NCBI RefSeq assembly: GCF_012163135.1 | Contig: NZ_JAAVUP010000002.1 | Location: 976,793-1,040,792 of the forward strand | Origin: Neoroseomonas oryzicola | GTDB lineage: Bacteria > Pseudomonadota > Alphaproteobacteria > Acetobacterales > Acetobacteraceae | Direction: 5' to 3' | Length of the DNA: 64,000 nt | Shown here: positions 44,000 through 52,695 of the stretch, one piece after another | Layout: each line of letters opens with the position of its first letter | How positions within the stretch are numbered: position 1 is the first letter of the stretch | The notes under the pieces: model-generated | The model's input: only the letters and a program-made list of their open reading frames with translations | The model's database searches: none | Told to the model about the DNA's origin: nothing | Program-made: the position numbers and the translations under genes

Positions 44000-45114
44000 G
44001 CCTCAGAGACAGACTGAAGGCGGCCAGGGCTGCCAAGCCGGGCGATGTGCGGGATGTCTTCACGCGGTTCGGTACGCTGGGAAACCCATTCCCCTCATCG
44101 ACGCACAACACAGATAACCCTCATCTCCGCATGCACTACGATGACGACATTGAGGCACGCATTGAGGCCTTCATGGCTGATCACCGGACGAGAGTTGTCA
44201 TCATCGAAGGCACACAGGGAACAGGGAAGACGAACCTCCTAAACCACTACGCGAGCGAAATCCGGAGCGCCATTGAGGATGACATGGGCTTCTATGTCGT
44301 GCGGTATCTAGCCGACCCGGAAGCTTCGTTCGATGGGACTATCCGCCGATTGCTGCATGAGCTTGGCCCAGAGCATCTGCAGGTCCTGGGTCAGAAGTTG
44401 GCGCAAACCGGCAACGGCGCGATTGAGTCGGCACGTAGCGTGGAGGTGAGAACAGCACTGTATAACTTGTCGGCAGATCCTACCCTAGATGTCGCACGCA
44501 GCTTCCTCGAATGGCTGCTCGGGATGCGTCTACTCAACGCTCACCGCAACTCACTTGGCGTGGGGTTTCGGCTCGATACGATCGAGGCACGTACGGCAGC
44601 GCTGAGAGATCTTGTGACGGTGAGCGCAGAGGTCGGTTTGCTGAACGGGATCTTCCTGCTACTTGACGAGCTAGAGAAGCAGGATGGCGTCTTGTCGCCA
44701 ACGGCCGTCGTTCGCTATCTCTCTGCGCTTCGCGCAATCATAGACGCATTGCCATCACACCTATTTATGATGCTCGCGATGACGCCGGATGCAATGCGCC
44801 GGTACTCAGTATCACTACCCGCGTTCCGTAGCAGGTTACAGGATCGGGTGGAGTTGACGCCGCTGCAGACAGAAGATGAGTCGGTAGCACTTGGTCGCTT
44901 CTATTTGGACCAAGCGCGCGATGCCGCGCGAAGGATCCGCGGGCCGCTTCCGAAAGGTGTGCAGCCGATCGTGACAGAAGCGGAGATGCGTAGTTCCTTC
45001 CAACGCCTCTTGCCGGCCGCCCAGCGACTTAGCGACACCGGCGTCCGGCAGCGTAGATTCCTTCACGACTTGTTTGAAATGGCGGAGCGGCGCATTTACG
45101 AGTCTGAGGTCTGA
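43996..45114 (+). CDS. AAA+/Orc-like ATPase
   Basis: A 372-residue P-loop ATPase. The N-terminus contains 'FGTLGNPFP', reminiscent of ExeA/Orc-type ATPases; Walker A is GTQGTGKT (72-79), Walker B 'GIFLLLDELE' with D224/E225, and 'MMLAMTPDAMRR' (~258-269) fits sensor 1. The C-terminal third is helical and basic. It overlaps the PIN gene by 4 bases (ATGA). It could sense invading DNA or license the PIN nuclease. The codon and base composition of the operon is visibly less GC-rich than the chromosome. Confidence 0.8.
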   Translation: MSLRDRLKAARAAKPGDVRDVFTRFGTLGNPFPSSTHNTDNPHLRMHYDDDIEARIEAFMADHRTRVVIIEGTQGTGKTNLLNHYASEIRSAIEDDMGFYVVRYLADPEASFDGTIRRLLHELGPEHLQVLGQKLAQTGNGAIESARSVEVRTALYNLSADPTLDVARSFLEWLLGMRLLNAHRNSLGVGFRLDTIEARTAALRDLVTVSAEVGLLNGIFLLLDELEKQDGVLSPTAVVRYLSALRAIIDALPSHLFMMLAMTPDAMRRYSVSLPAFRSRLQDRVELTPLQTEDESVALGRFYLDQARDAARRIRGPLPKGVQPIVTEAEMRSSFQRLLPAAQRLSDTGVRQRRFLHDLFEMAERRIYESEV

Positions 45115-45364
45115 GGATTTGGATCGGGGTTAACCAGACGGTATGCCGTTGCTTCATCGCCGCGCCCGTTATGGCCGGCGACGCACAAGCTCCAACGCAG
45201 GACCGCCGACCGCGTTGCACTGAATGGAGCTGGCAGGTCGATCTTTAGGCCACATACTGCGCAGCTTCGCGCCGCGTAACGCGTGAGCAGCGTAAACATC
45301 TGCTCCGAGCCCTGATCCGAACCCCGTCGTTGGAGCGCCCGAGGGTGGAGCTTTCGGGCCTTGA

Positions 45365-46207
45365 TCACGATGGCGGGCTGATGATGCCACCGGGATTCTG
45401 CAACGAAATGGGCGGCTTCTGCCCGATCGCCCCATGTGGGCGATCCTCATTGTAGTACTTGCGCCAAGCCTCCAACTTTTCCCGCGCATCGGCAAGCGTC
45501 AGGAACCAGTGCGCGTTCAGGCATTCCGCCCGGACGCGCCCATTGAACGCTTCGGCGAAAGCATTGTCCGTCGGCTTGCCCGGACGTGAGAAGTCGAGCG
45601 TCACCCCCTTCGCGTACGCCCACAGATCCAGATCGCGCGAGACGAACTCCGTGCCCTGGTCGACCCGGATGGTCTTCGGATAGCCCAGCACGGCGCAGGC
45701 CTCCTCCAGCGCCGCCACGACATCTTCGGCCCGATAGCTGAACCGCGGATCGATCACCGGCGCGTAGCGCGAGAAGGTGTCGACCACCGTCAGCACCCGG
45801 ATCTTCCGCCAGTGGCGAGCTGGTCGTGGATGAAGTCCATCGCCCAGGTCTCGTTCGCCTGGCTCGCTGGCCGGCGATCCTCGCGCAGCTTCGCCTTGAC
45901 CCTTCGCTTGGGCGTCTTGTTCCGCAGTTGCAGGCCGAGTTCCCGATAGATCCGGCACGTCCTCTTATGGTTCACGCACCAGCCCTCCCGCCGCAGCAGC
46001 ACATGCACGCGCCGATAGCCGTAGCGCACGCGCGTCGCGCAGATCTCCCTGATGCGCCCCTCAAGGCCGGCCTGGTCGGGTCGACGTGAGCGGTAGTGGT
46101 AGGTCGACGTGTCGACTTCCAGAACCCGGCACGCGCGCCGGATCGACACGTCCCACTCCCGCCGCACCGTGTCGACGAGTTGGCGCTTGCGACCAGGCCT
46201 CAGATTT
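45365..46207 (-). pseudogene. IS3 transposase orfB, frameshifted
   Basis: The DDE integrase part of an IS3 transposase. Upstream half: 'REWDVSIRRACRVLEVDTST' through 'NETWAMDFIHDQLATG' with the first catalytic Asp. A missing base near 45807-45811 shifts the frame, and the rest ('IRVLTVVDTFSRYAPVIDP', 'TIRVDQGTEF', 'KPTDNAFAEAFNGRVR') continues in another frame with the second Asp and the Glu. Expression would normally need -1 slippage from orfA at A5 (46205-46209). With the extra frameshift the transposase is inactive unless this is a sequencing error. Confidence 0.85.
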
Positions 46208-46466
46208 TTCGGCGGATGACGTCTTGCAGCATCTCGCGATCCAGCGACAGGTCCGCGACCAGCTTCCGCAACTTGCCGTTCTCGTCTTCCAGCTGCTTCA
46301 GCCGCCGCATCTCAGGCGGCGTCATCCCGTCGTACTTCTTCTTCCAATTGAAGTAGGTCGCCTGGCTGATCCCCGCCTTGCGGCAGATCTCCGCCACCGG
46401 CATCCCCTCCGCACCCTGCTTCAGGATGAACGCCTTCTGCGCATCACTGAACTTCGAGGCCTTCAT
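46200..46466 (-). CDS. IS3 transposase orfA
   Basis: An 88-residue helix-turn-helix protein: 'FSDAQKAFILKQGAEGMPVAEICRKAGISQATYFNWKKKY' followed by a leucine-zipper segment 'LKQLEDENGKLRKLVADLSL' and 'REMLQDVIRRKI'. This is the IS3 OrfA architecture. An in-frame ATG 18 codons upstream exists; 'MKASKFSDAQK' is the conventional start. Confidence 0.9.
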   Translation of the reverse strand: MKASKFSDAQKAFILKQGAEGMPVAEICRKAGISQATYFNWKKKYDGMTPPEMRRLKQLEDENGKLRKLVADLSLDREMLQDVIRRKI

Positions 46467-46595
46467 CGGCTCCGCTCCTCCCAGCCCAGGGAAACCCGGC
46501 ACCGAAAACTCTACCTCCAACCGCTCCAGTTTCTCGGGCTCAGATCACACCTCCACCACACCCAGAATCACGCCCCGCCGCGTCGCTCCAAGCGA

Positions 46596-46769
46596 TTAAT
46601 GGGTCCTGAGCCTAACGCGCAGCGCGGGCGAGGAAGCCCAGGCGAGACGAAGCATCGGCTCGAGGTCGGCGGCGAGATCGCCGGCGCGGAGCGTGGCGCA
46701 TGCGCGCCAGAATGCCGCGGCCTCGTCCCGTCGCGGCGCGCCGTCTGCGTTCGGGCTGGTGGTGTCCAT
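46596..46769 (-). CDS. small protein of the island
   Basis: A 57-residue acidic/alanine-rich ORF starting 'MDTTSPNADGAPRRDEAAAF' and containing 'WRACATLRAGDLAADLEPML'. GGGAGGA lies at good distance before the ATG. The stop is only 6 bases from the presumed IS end, so its last residues may have been altered by the insertion. Not recognised; function unknown. Confidence 0.45.
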   Translation of the reverse strand: MDTTSPNADGAPRRDEAAAFWRACATLRAGDLAADLEPMLRLAWASSPALRVRLRTH

Positions 46770-47262
46770 CGTGAGCGGTCCTCCCGGGATGGCTGTGGTG
46801 GAGGCGGTAGCGGTGACGGTGCTCGTTAGGCCAGCCGCCGCAGGCGGCGCGCTGCCTCTGCGCGGGCAACGTGCGGTGCGCCCTCAACGGTGGTCAACGC
46901 GAATGGCGGGCATGATGACGAGCGCAATTCCGGACGGCGCTCGACGTTACGGACGATGGCGGAAGGCGCGAGCAGATGAGGCCGCGGGGGCGATGGAGGC
47001 GTTGGGCGTTGTCGGTCGTGTTGCGCGCCGGAACAATTTTCGAGATTGCCGAGACGGCATCGCGAAAGGCCCGGCTGTCGGCCGAATCCTGCCCGCTATG
47101 ATGTGTCATCCTGGCTCGCTTCGTAGCGCGCAATATCGGCGGATGATGCTGCTAAGATACTGAAAATGCTTTATCGGTCACTGTGTCCGAAGCGTGCCAA
47201 TGTGGCATTGTGTGTTGCGGCGTCGCTCGCAATTGATTGCCCGCGTTCGCTATTCTTAGCGC
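46770..47262. other. non-coding stretch in the island
   Basis: No frame on either strand combines a start, a ribosome site and believable sequence. Long open frames exist only as GC-rich shadows. It lies between a leftward and a rightward gene and probably contains the promoters of the satellite core genes. Confidence 0.45.
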
Positions 47263-47931
47263 ATGAACGAGAACGTCATTTCGCATTCCCCTGACAGCAT
47301 TACGGGGGGGCAGCGCGCCGGCGTTGCGGGCGAGCCAGCCGACCCGGCGACACGGCTTTCGCGGGTGGACGCGGAGATCGCGGCCATCGAGCGCGCGATG
47401 AAACGCCTCCCGGCTTTGAAGCGCGAGAGGATCGCGCTGCGAAAGGCGTTGGCGAAGCCTGACCCGTCGCGGCTTCCCTACTCGGCTATCGGTCGCGTGG
47501 CGCGCCGCAGCGCGCTCAATGACGCGCTGAGCGACCATGGGATGAACTGGCACGCTGACTTGAGCGCCGAGGATGCGCCGGCGGCCGCCCTCGGCTACGC
47601 GGCGGCCGATATCCGCGAGCGGGAAGGCACCTTGGCCGCGGCTGTGCGACGTAAGGCCGAGGCGTGCGGCGGTAATTTGCGCGAGGCGGCGCGCCTTGTA
47701 GAGCGCGAAGTGCTCCGGGAATGGTGGCTTGCGTCGCTGGAGGGAGAGAGGGCCGCCGGCGAGGGCGAGGCTACGGCGCGGATGAGGGCAAACGCGCACC
47801 TTGCGCGGCAAGCCACGTTCGGCAGGGGCAGGCTGCGGCCACTCGCGGCCGCGCTCTACAAGGCCGCGACGGCGAGGCCGAATGCGCTCGCAGAGTTGCG
47901 GGAGATCGAGGCTCTACAGGGCGTGCCGTAG
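47263..47931 (+). CDS. unknown protein, satellite core
   Basis: A 222-residue, largely helical charged protein ('RLSRVDAEIAAIERAMKRL', 'LREAARLVEREVLREWWLASL'). The early part looks like a coiled coil. No domain is recognised. As the first rightward gene of the satellite core it could be a regulator or a replication accessory protein, but nothing in the sequence decides this. Confidence 0.7.
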   Translation: MNENVISHSPDSITGGQRAGVAGEPADPATRLSRVDAEIAAIERAMKRLPALKRERIALRKALAKPDPSRLPYSAIGRVARRSALNDALSDHGMNWHADLSAEDAPAAALGYAAADIREREGTLAAAVRRKAEACGGNLREAARLVEREVLREWWLASLEGERAAGEGEATARMRANAHLARQATFGRGRLRPLAAALYKAATARPNALAELREIEALQGVP

Positions 47932-48059
47932 GATCCGCGGCGCCGCTCTTTCCGATTTGCGGAACTACGTCGAGGCACCTTTCAGCACGAAACGGAAAAC
48001 GCGCCGCTGCACGCTCCTGTCCGTCGTCGAATACGACGTTGGACATGGAGAGATCGGAA

Positions 48060-48359
48060 ATGCCATCGAGTGAAGTGAAGCCGGCGGCCTCGGGTGCCGT
48101 GCTCGCCTACCGCATGAAGGATGCCGCTCACGTCCTCGGCCTGAGCGTGACCACGCTCTATGAGATGCGCCGAAAAGGCGAACTTCCCGCTGTGCGGATC
48201 GCCGGCCGCGCCCTCATTCCGGCAGAGGCCCTGCGGCGACTGCTTGCGGAGGCGCCGGCGGCCCGGCCCGACGACGGGGACGAGCGGGCGGCGCGGGCGC
48301 GGCATGCCGGCGCCGTGCGGCGAGATCGGGCATCGCCGGGTGCCGCCGAAGCCGCGTAG
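48060..48359 (+). CDS. helix-turn-helix protein, AlpA/excisionase-like
   Basis: A 99-residue protein with a MerR-like HTH_17 domain at about residues 19-62: 'YRMKDAAHVLGLSVTTLYEMR' then 'KGELPAVRIAGRALIPAEALRRLL'. Proteins of this size and fold act as excisionases or transcription activators in integrative elements. GGAGAG precedes the start. The C-terminal third is Ala/Arg rich. Likely the recombination directionality factor or activator of the island (inference). Confidence 0.75.
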   Translation: MPSSEVKPAASGAVLAYRMKDAAHVLGLSVTTLYEMRRKGELPAVRIAGRALIPAEALRRLLAEAPAARPDDGDERAARARHAGAVRRDRASPGAAEAA

Positions 48360-48368
48360 GGCATCGCC

Positions 48369-49061
48369 ATGTGCGAGCCAATTAGCACGTCCGGGGCCCT
48401 CTCCTATGCCGCGCTCGCCGTAGGCGCGGCGTCGGCAGTCGGCGGCGCCTACATGCAACAGCGGGGGCAGCAACAGGCTTCCGACGATGCTGCGGCCGCC
48501 CGCACTCGGGCCGCATCCGCCGCGCGCATCGAGGCCGAGTGGCAAGACCAATTCGCGGCGCAGCGCCGCGCGGCCGCCGCCGATGCTGTGAGCGCCGTGA
48601 CGCCAGGGCAAATCCAGCAGCACATGGACCGGGCCGCGGCGGAGCGGACGGCGCTGCCTGTTCTGCCGACCGATGGGATGGACCCCAATCAGGATCTCCT
48701 CGGGGGCCAGGCCGGAGCGAGTGCGACCGCCCGCAATATGCTGTCGGAACGCGCCACTGCTACTCGCGAGAAGCTGACGCGCGAAGCGCAGGCGCGCGCG
48801 GAGCTGTCATCCTGGGGTGATGCGTTCCAGCGAGCGGGGGAGGCGGCGCAGCCGGCGCGTGAGCGTCTCGACATGTTCGGGGATTTCGCCGGCGGAAGGG
48901 CGGGTGTGAGCGGCCTCGAGACGAACGCCTACGGCATGACGAACCCTGCCGCCGGCGCCGCGGCGCGCGCGATCGGCAGCGGCCTTTCCGGCGTCGGCAA
49001 CGCTGCGATGAGCAATGCCGGCTCGATCGGAAGCTACTCCGCGGCGCCGCAGGCGCGCTGA
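48369..49061 (+). CDS. phage internal virion protein-like (gp14-type)
   Basis: A 230-residue protein starting 'MCEPISTSGALSYAALAVGA', with a hydrophobic Gly/Ala segment at ~10-28 and then a long helical Gln/Ala/Arg-rich region. This Cys-containing start followed by a membrane-like stretch and coiled coil is typical of podovirus internal core proteins (T7 gp14 type), which are ejected to help form the DNA channel. No other structural gene is in the island. Its presence alone is unusual. Confidence 0.55.
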   Translation: MCEPISTSGALSYAALAVGAASAVGGAYMQQRGQQQASDDAAAARTRAASAARIEAEWQDQFAAQRRAAAADAVSAVTPGQIQQHMDRAAAERTALPVLPTDGMDPNQDLLGGQAGASATARNMLSERATATREKLTREAQARAELSSWGDAFQRAGEAAQPARERLDMFGDFAGGRAGVSGLETNAYGMTNPAAGAAARAIGSGLSGVGNAAMSNAGSIGSYSAAPQAR

Positions 49062-49103
49062 GGCGCTGCAACTCAAAGCACCACACACCGGAAGAGGACC
49101 ACA

Positions 49104-51134
49104 ATGTCTGAGAACGACGACGGCGCGCCTGGTGCGCCGCAGGGGACGCCGCATGGCCTGCCGGCCGTGCCCATGGCAGCCTCACCATTCCCGCCGCCGA
49201 GGGGTTCGGCGCCGTCTCCGGGCTTCGGTGCGGTCGTGCCGGCTTTGCCAGCGGCGGGCGTTGGCATGAGCAGTGACCAGGATGAGCCCAGGCCCGATCC
49301 CGCAGCCGCCGCTGAGGCCCGGCGCGATGCGCGGAGCAATGAGTGCCTGCGATCGGAGGCGGCATGGACAGAACGCAATCGCGCAGCGGGCGTTCTCTTT
49401 GGCGTCCTCGCGCCATCGGCGGCCTTCGCCGCCGCTTGCGCCGCCTTGGAAGCCTTCCGGACATCCCCTCCCGGCGATGAAGATCTCCCAAACGATATGA
49501 GCGACAAGCAAGCTGAGGCTGCGTGGCGACGCTGCGCGGCGCGGACTGCGGAGCACGCCGACCTTGCCGGCCGCGCGCTGGAGGCTGCGGGCTTCATGGT
49601 CGTGCGCAGCAATTGCGGACGGGCCGTGTTCTTCCTGGGCCGCCTCCAGGATGCCGACCGTGCGCGTGGCGACGTGGTCGATGAGTGGCTTGATGATCTT
49701 GGGGGCTTCAAGCCCGCGGCCGGCCGCCTCAGCGACGGCGATGAAGATCGCCTGACGCGCCGCGGCCTGATGGACCGCACCGGGGAGGCGGCGGCGCCTG
49801 ACGCGATCCTGCGGGCGCTGGCAGGCGCATCCAGGTTTGTGGCGCTGGCGCCGGTCGATCTCATCGACAGCGCGAGGCTTTGCGGTTCCGTCTTCAACTT
49901 CCCTCCGGAGCTAGCGGTGGATCCTGCCCGCCCTTTCGAGGCGCTGTGCGGGCTCGCGCCAGAGGTCATGTCGGTCGAGCGCCTGGACGCGCACCGTCAG
50001 AGCGTATGGGGTGCCGATCGTCAGCGCGTCGTGAGGGACGGCGACGGCAGGATATGGCCCTGGACCGAGCGTCGCACGCCGCGCAACGGCGCGAGCCTTC
50101 TCGCGCTCGTCGCGCGTCTGGAACAGACGAAGAGGATCGCGGCGCCACGCCCCGAAGATCGGACCCGCTTTGTGGTGGAGGGCATACTTCCGATGGCGGC
50201 AGTCAGCCTCATCACTGGCCCGGCCGGCAGTGGCAAGAGCACGCTCGCGCTACAACTGCTGGCGGAGGTCGCCAACGGAGGGGGTGCCACGATGGGCCGC
50301 GAGATCGGCGCTGACTTCCGCGGTCGCGGCGTGGTCTATCTGTCGGGCGAGGATAATGAGGCGGCGGTGAGCGGGCGGCTCGCGCGCCTCTTTGATGCAG
50401 GGCTGGCGGCAGACTTTGTGCATGTCGTGCACAAGGCGCCGGGCATGTCGTTGGGTAAGGCGCTCGACGAGGCGCGGAGCCTTCCGAATGTCGCGGTGGT
50501 GATCGTGGACCCTGCCGGCGTCTGGATGGAGGAATACGGCACCGCGAATGAGGATAAGCCCGTGAACGCATTCCTCGAGCGGCTCCGCCTCTTCGCTGAG
50601 GAGACAGGCGCGGCGGTGGTGGTCATCCACCACCCTGCGAAGCGTCTCGGAAGCCGGCAACCGAAGCACGAGCCGCCGCGCGGATCGCAGGCCTGGATTG
50701 ATCGCGTGCGCCTGTCCATCTCCTTCGTCCGGAAGGCTGGCGGTGCCGCGCTCACGATCGAGAAGAGCAACCTCGACGCCGCGCCTGTCGGGCGCGTCCT
50801 GGCGCTCGACTACGATCCCGCAACCGGCCTGTATCGGGCCGCACTGGCGGGCGCTGCCGCCGCAGTGCCTGATGTGCAGGGCGGTGCTGCCACTTCGCCG
50901 GCGACCGATGCGGATGCAGAGGTCGTGATCGCCGGCGTCGCCCGGCTTACAGAGGCCGGCCACAAGGTGACGCGCACCGGCAAGGCCAGCCTCTTCGAGC
51001 GGCACCAGCACAAGCCGGCGAACGTGCCGGAAGTCGAGGGCTGGTCGCGCTCGCGGTGCGCCGAGGCGGTGGAGGCCGCGCTAACGGCTGGCCGCATCGT
51101 CGCCGATCCGAAGGCCGGCCTGCGCGCCGCATGA
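49104..51134 (+). CDS. RepA-like AAA ATPase (AAA_25), probable replication protein
   Basis: A 676-residue protein. The N-terminal ~330 residues are unassigned. From ~345 a RecA-fold helicase core follows: 'VEGILPMAAVSLITGPAGSGKSTLALQLL' (Walker A), 'VVIVDPAGVW' (Walker B) and 'VVVIHHPAKRLGS'. This matches RepA/AAA_25 hexameric helicases of plasmids, phages and satellites. A short C-terminal domain looks like a winged helix ('EGWSRSRCAEAVEAALTAGR'). The iteron/hairpin region begins immediately after its stop, supporting a role as initiator or replicative helicase of the island. Confidence 0.82.
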   Translation: MSENDDGAPGAPQGTPHGLPAVPMAASPFPPPRGSAPSPGFGAVVPALPAAGVGMSSDQDEPRPDPAAAAEARRDARSNECLRSEAAWTERNRAAGVLFGVLAPSAAFAAACAALEAFRTSPPGDEDLPNDMSDKQAEAAWRRCAARTAEHADLAGRALEAAGFMVVRSNCGRAVFFLGRLQDADRARGDVVDEWLDDLGGFKPAAGRLSDGDEDRLTRRGLMDRTGEAAAPDAILRALAGASRFVALAPVDLIDSARLCGSVFNFPPELAVDPARPFEALCGLAPEVMSVERLDAHRQSVWGADRQRVVRDGDGRIWPWTERRTPRNGASLLALVARLEQTKRIAAPRPEDRTRFVVEGILPMAAVSLITGPAGSGKSTLALQLLAEVANGGGATMGREIGADFRGRGVVYLSGEDNEAAVSGRLARLFDAGLAADFVHVVHKAPGMSLGKALDEARSLPNVAVVIVDPAGVWMEEYGTANEDKPVNAFLERLRLFAEETGAAVVVIHHPAKRLGSRQPKHEPPRGSQAWIDRVRLSISFVRKAGGAALTIEKSNLDAAPVGRVLALDYDPATGLYRAALAGAAAAVPDVQGGAATSPATDADAEVVIAGVARLTEAGHKVTRTGKASLFERHQHKPANVPEVEGWSRSRCAEAVEAALTAGRIVADPKAGLRAA

Positions 51135-51157
51135 TCTTAGCGTTCACGTCCCCGGCC

Positions 51158-51397
51158 GTTCCCGATCATTCCCAAACGTTCCCGGGAACGGTGGGAACGC
51201 CGGGAACGCTGCTTCGAAATCCGCAGATTTCCGCGGGTTTCGCGTTCCCGATCTTTTCGTCATTTCGGCTCACTCTTGGGAACGCAAAACCCGAGGAATT
51301 CTGTGGGTTTGCCGGTAGGTTTTCATCGTTCCCAAGCGTTGCCCCATAGGGGGTAATAACCACCCCACCCCAAGGTGGGGGTGTGGTGTTTACCCCC
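51158..51397. other. candidate replication origin: GTTCCC iterons plus hairpin
   Basis: Eight GTTCCC/GGGAAC hexamers occur at 51158, 51178, 51184, 51193, 51202, 51244, 51278 and 51328. Three are tandem 9-bp units GGGAACGNN (51184-51210), and 51177-51190 is a perfect palindrome CGTTCCCGGGAACG. A large hairpin follows at 51349-51397. The 320-base gap holds no gene. Position right after the RepA-like gene makes an origin the best reading. Confidence 0.6.
51349..51397. repeat. 49-base imperfect hairpin
   Basis: Outer arms GGGGGTAA and TTACCCCC pair perfectly; after two mismatches ACCAC pairs with GTGGT, then mostly C/G pairs up to a loop around CAAGG. Roughly 17 paired positions. There is no T-run, so a simple terminator is less likely than an origin structure. 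Confidence 0.65.
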
Positions 51398-51455
51398 TCC
51401 CTGGGGCCGCTCGCGGGGACGCCTCGAAGCCACCATCCCCGAGAGGACCGCGACT

Positions 51456-51641
51456 GTGACCACCACCGAAATCATGAGCACCGGCTTCATCTGCCTGCAC
51501 CCGGAAGTCATCACTGCCTTTCCGATCGAAGGGGAAAGCATGACCGATGCGCGCATCCGGGCGCGGCGGATGTATCCGGGGCGGTCCGGCATGCTCGTCA
51601 GCCGGGAGGCGGCGGCGCGTCTCGCGCGTCGCGGCCACTAG
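51456..51641 (+). CDS. small protein of the island
   Basis: A 61-residue ORF from GTG with GAGAGGA upstream: 'TGFICLHPEVITAFPIEGES' and 'RIRARRMYPGRSGMLVSREA'. It follows the origin candidate and precedes the packaging-type genes. Not recognised. Confidence 0.5.
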   Translation: MTTTEIMSTGFICLHPEVITAFPIEGESMTDARIRARRMYPGRSGMLVSREAAARLARRGH

Positions 51642-51763
51642 GAAGGCCGCGGGCGGCGGGGGGGCGGTTCTTGCAGCGATCGCTCCCGCCGCAGCCTTCA
51701 GAGGCGCCAGCGGCGTCCGCAGCGTTCCCGCGGTGGCATCGAACGAAGGACAGGGACAGGACG

Positions 51764-52111
51764 ATGATCGCGGCGACAAGGATGCTGGATGGAGCGGCGG
51801 CCCTGCCGCCGGACCTGGCCGGCGCGCCGATCCTCGATCGGTTGCTTCTCCCCGCTTGGCACGCGGCGCTGGCGACGATGCGGCGCGCGGCTCAGGGCTC
51901 GCCGGAGGCGCGTAGCGCAGCGGTGATAGCGGCGGAGATCACGGGCGCGCTGGCTGACATGTCGTTCGCCGACGGCGCGCGGTCAGCGCCCGGCACGTTA
52001 GCGGCTATCGCGGAAGCCGCGGAGACGGATCCGCTCTTTGCGGACGGGCGGCCCGGCATGCTCGATGACTTGCGGGGCACGCTCGACGCGATCGCGCGGG
52101 CGGGCACATGA
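51764..52111 (+). CDS. unknown small protein, satellite core
   Basis: A 115-residue, mostly helical protein ('LDRLLLPAWHAALATMRRAA', 'MLDDLRGTLDAIARAGT'). It ends 16 bases before the small terminase gene, so it probably shares its transcript. Function unknown. Confidence 0.65.
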   Translation: MIAATRMLDGAAALPPDLAGAPILDRLLLPAWHAALATMRRAAQGSPEARSAAVIAAEITGALADMSFADGARSAPGTLAAIAEAAETDPLFADGRPGMLDDLRGTLDAIARAGT

Positions 52112-52127
52112 GGAAGGAGAGGCTCAA

Positions 52128-52625
52128 ATGCGCGGCGATCTGACGGAGCAGCAGGCGGCCTTCGTGTTCCACTACACCAGCGACCCGGCGTGCCTGGGGA
52201 ATGGCAGCGCCTCGGCGCGCGCGGCCGGCTATTCGGACGAGAGCGCGGGCGAGATTGCACGGCAACTGCTGGAAAAGCCGCACGTCCGCGCCGCGGTGGA
52301 TGCAGCGCTGCGGTCGCAGATCAGCGGTCGTATGGCGGTGAAGGCGTCCCGGCTATTGGAGCGGGTGATCGACGATGAGGACGCGCCGCTCAAAGTGCGC
52401 GTGGAGGCGGCGAAGACGATCCTCGACCGCGGCGGCTTCGTCGCGCCGTCCGCATTCGAGAAGGCCGCTGAGGCGGCGCGGCGCGAGGGCAAGACCGTGA
52501 ACGCGCTGACGCTGGACGAACTGCGCGCGGAGATCGCGGCCATCGCGCAGTCGGCGGTGCCAATGCCAGCCGGCGGGCGCGTGATCGACGTGGAGGTCGG
52601 GGAGTTAGTGAAGACGCGGCACTGA
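52128..52625 (+). CDS. terminase small subunit-like protein
   Basis: A 165-residue protein. 'LTEQQAAFVFHYTSDPA..GNGSASARAAGYS' matches the N-terminal helix-turn-helix of Terminase_2/TerS proteins, which recognise pac/cos DNA. A helical oligomerisation region follows ('KASRLLERVIDDEDAPLKVR'). AAGGAGA precedes the ATG. Large terminase is absent from the island, so this TerS would have to redirect a helper phage's packaging motor, as in PICI satellites (inference). Confidence 0.78.
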   Translation: MRGDLTEQQAAFVFHYTSDPACLGNGSASARAAGYSDESAGEIARQLLEKPHVRAAVDAALRSQISGRMAVKASRLLERVIDDEDAPLKVRVEAAKTILDRGGFVAPSAFEKAAEAARREGKTVNALTLDELRAEIAAIAQSAVPMPAGGRVIDVEVGELVKTRH

Positions 52626-52695
52626 AGCGCAACGCTGGACATTCGCAGGCCGATCCGTTCCCCTTGCTGCGAAGGGTATGAATGGAGGCGCCGGG

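Larger units (their letters stand above)
45331..46590 (-). mobile_element. IS3-family insertion sequence, decayed
   Basis: About 1.26 kb containing orfA and a broken orfB, both leftward. Candidate termini are the inverted TTGGAGCG (45330-45337 and its complement at 46584-46591), giving ends TG...CA as usual for IS3. No target-site duplication is apparent, so the ends are provisional. It lies between the cargo operon and the satellite core. Confidence 0.75.

Noticed and set aside
45096..45368. 90-codon minus-strand frame between the ATPase gene and the IS
   Set aside because: It overlaps the ATPase 3' end and the IS border and has no ribosome site or motif. The sequence may be debris left from the insertion.
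46894..47133. 79-codon minus-strand frame in the island
   Set aside because: No ribosome site, composition is shadow-like, and an alternative frame that looked better has no start codon after its upstream stop.
51177..51397. CRISPR array
   Set aside because: The repeats are 6-9 bp, in both orientations and irregularly spaced, with no spacers of constant length. They fit iterons better.
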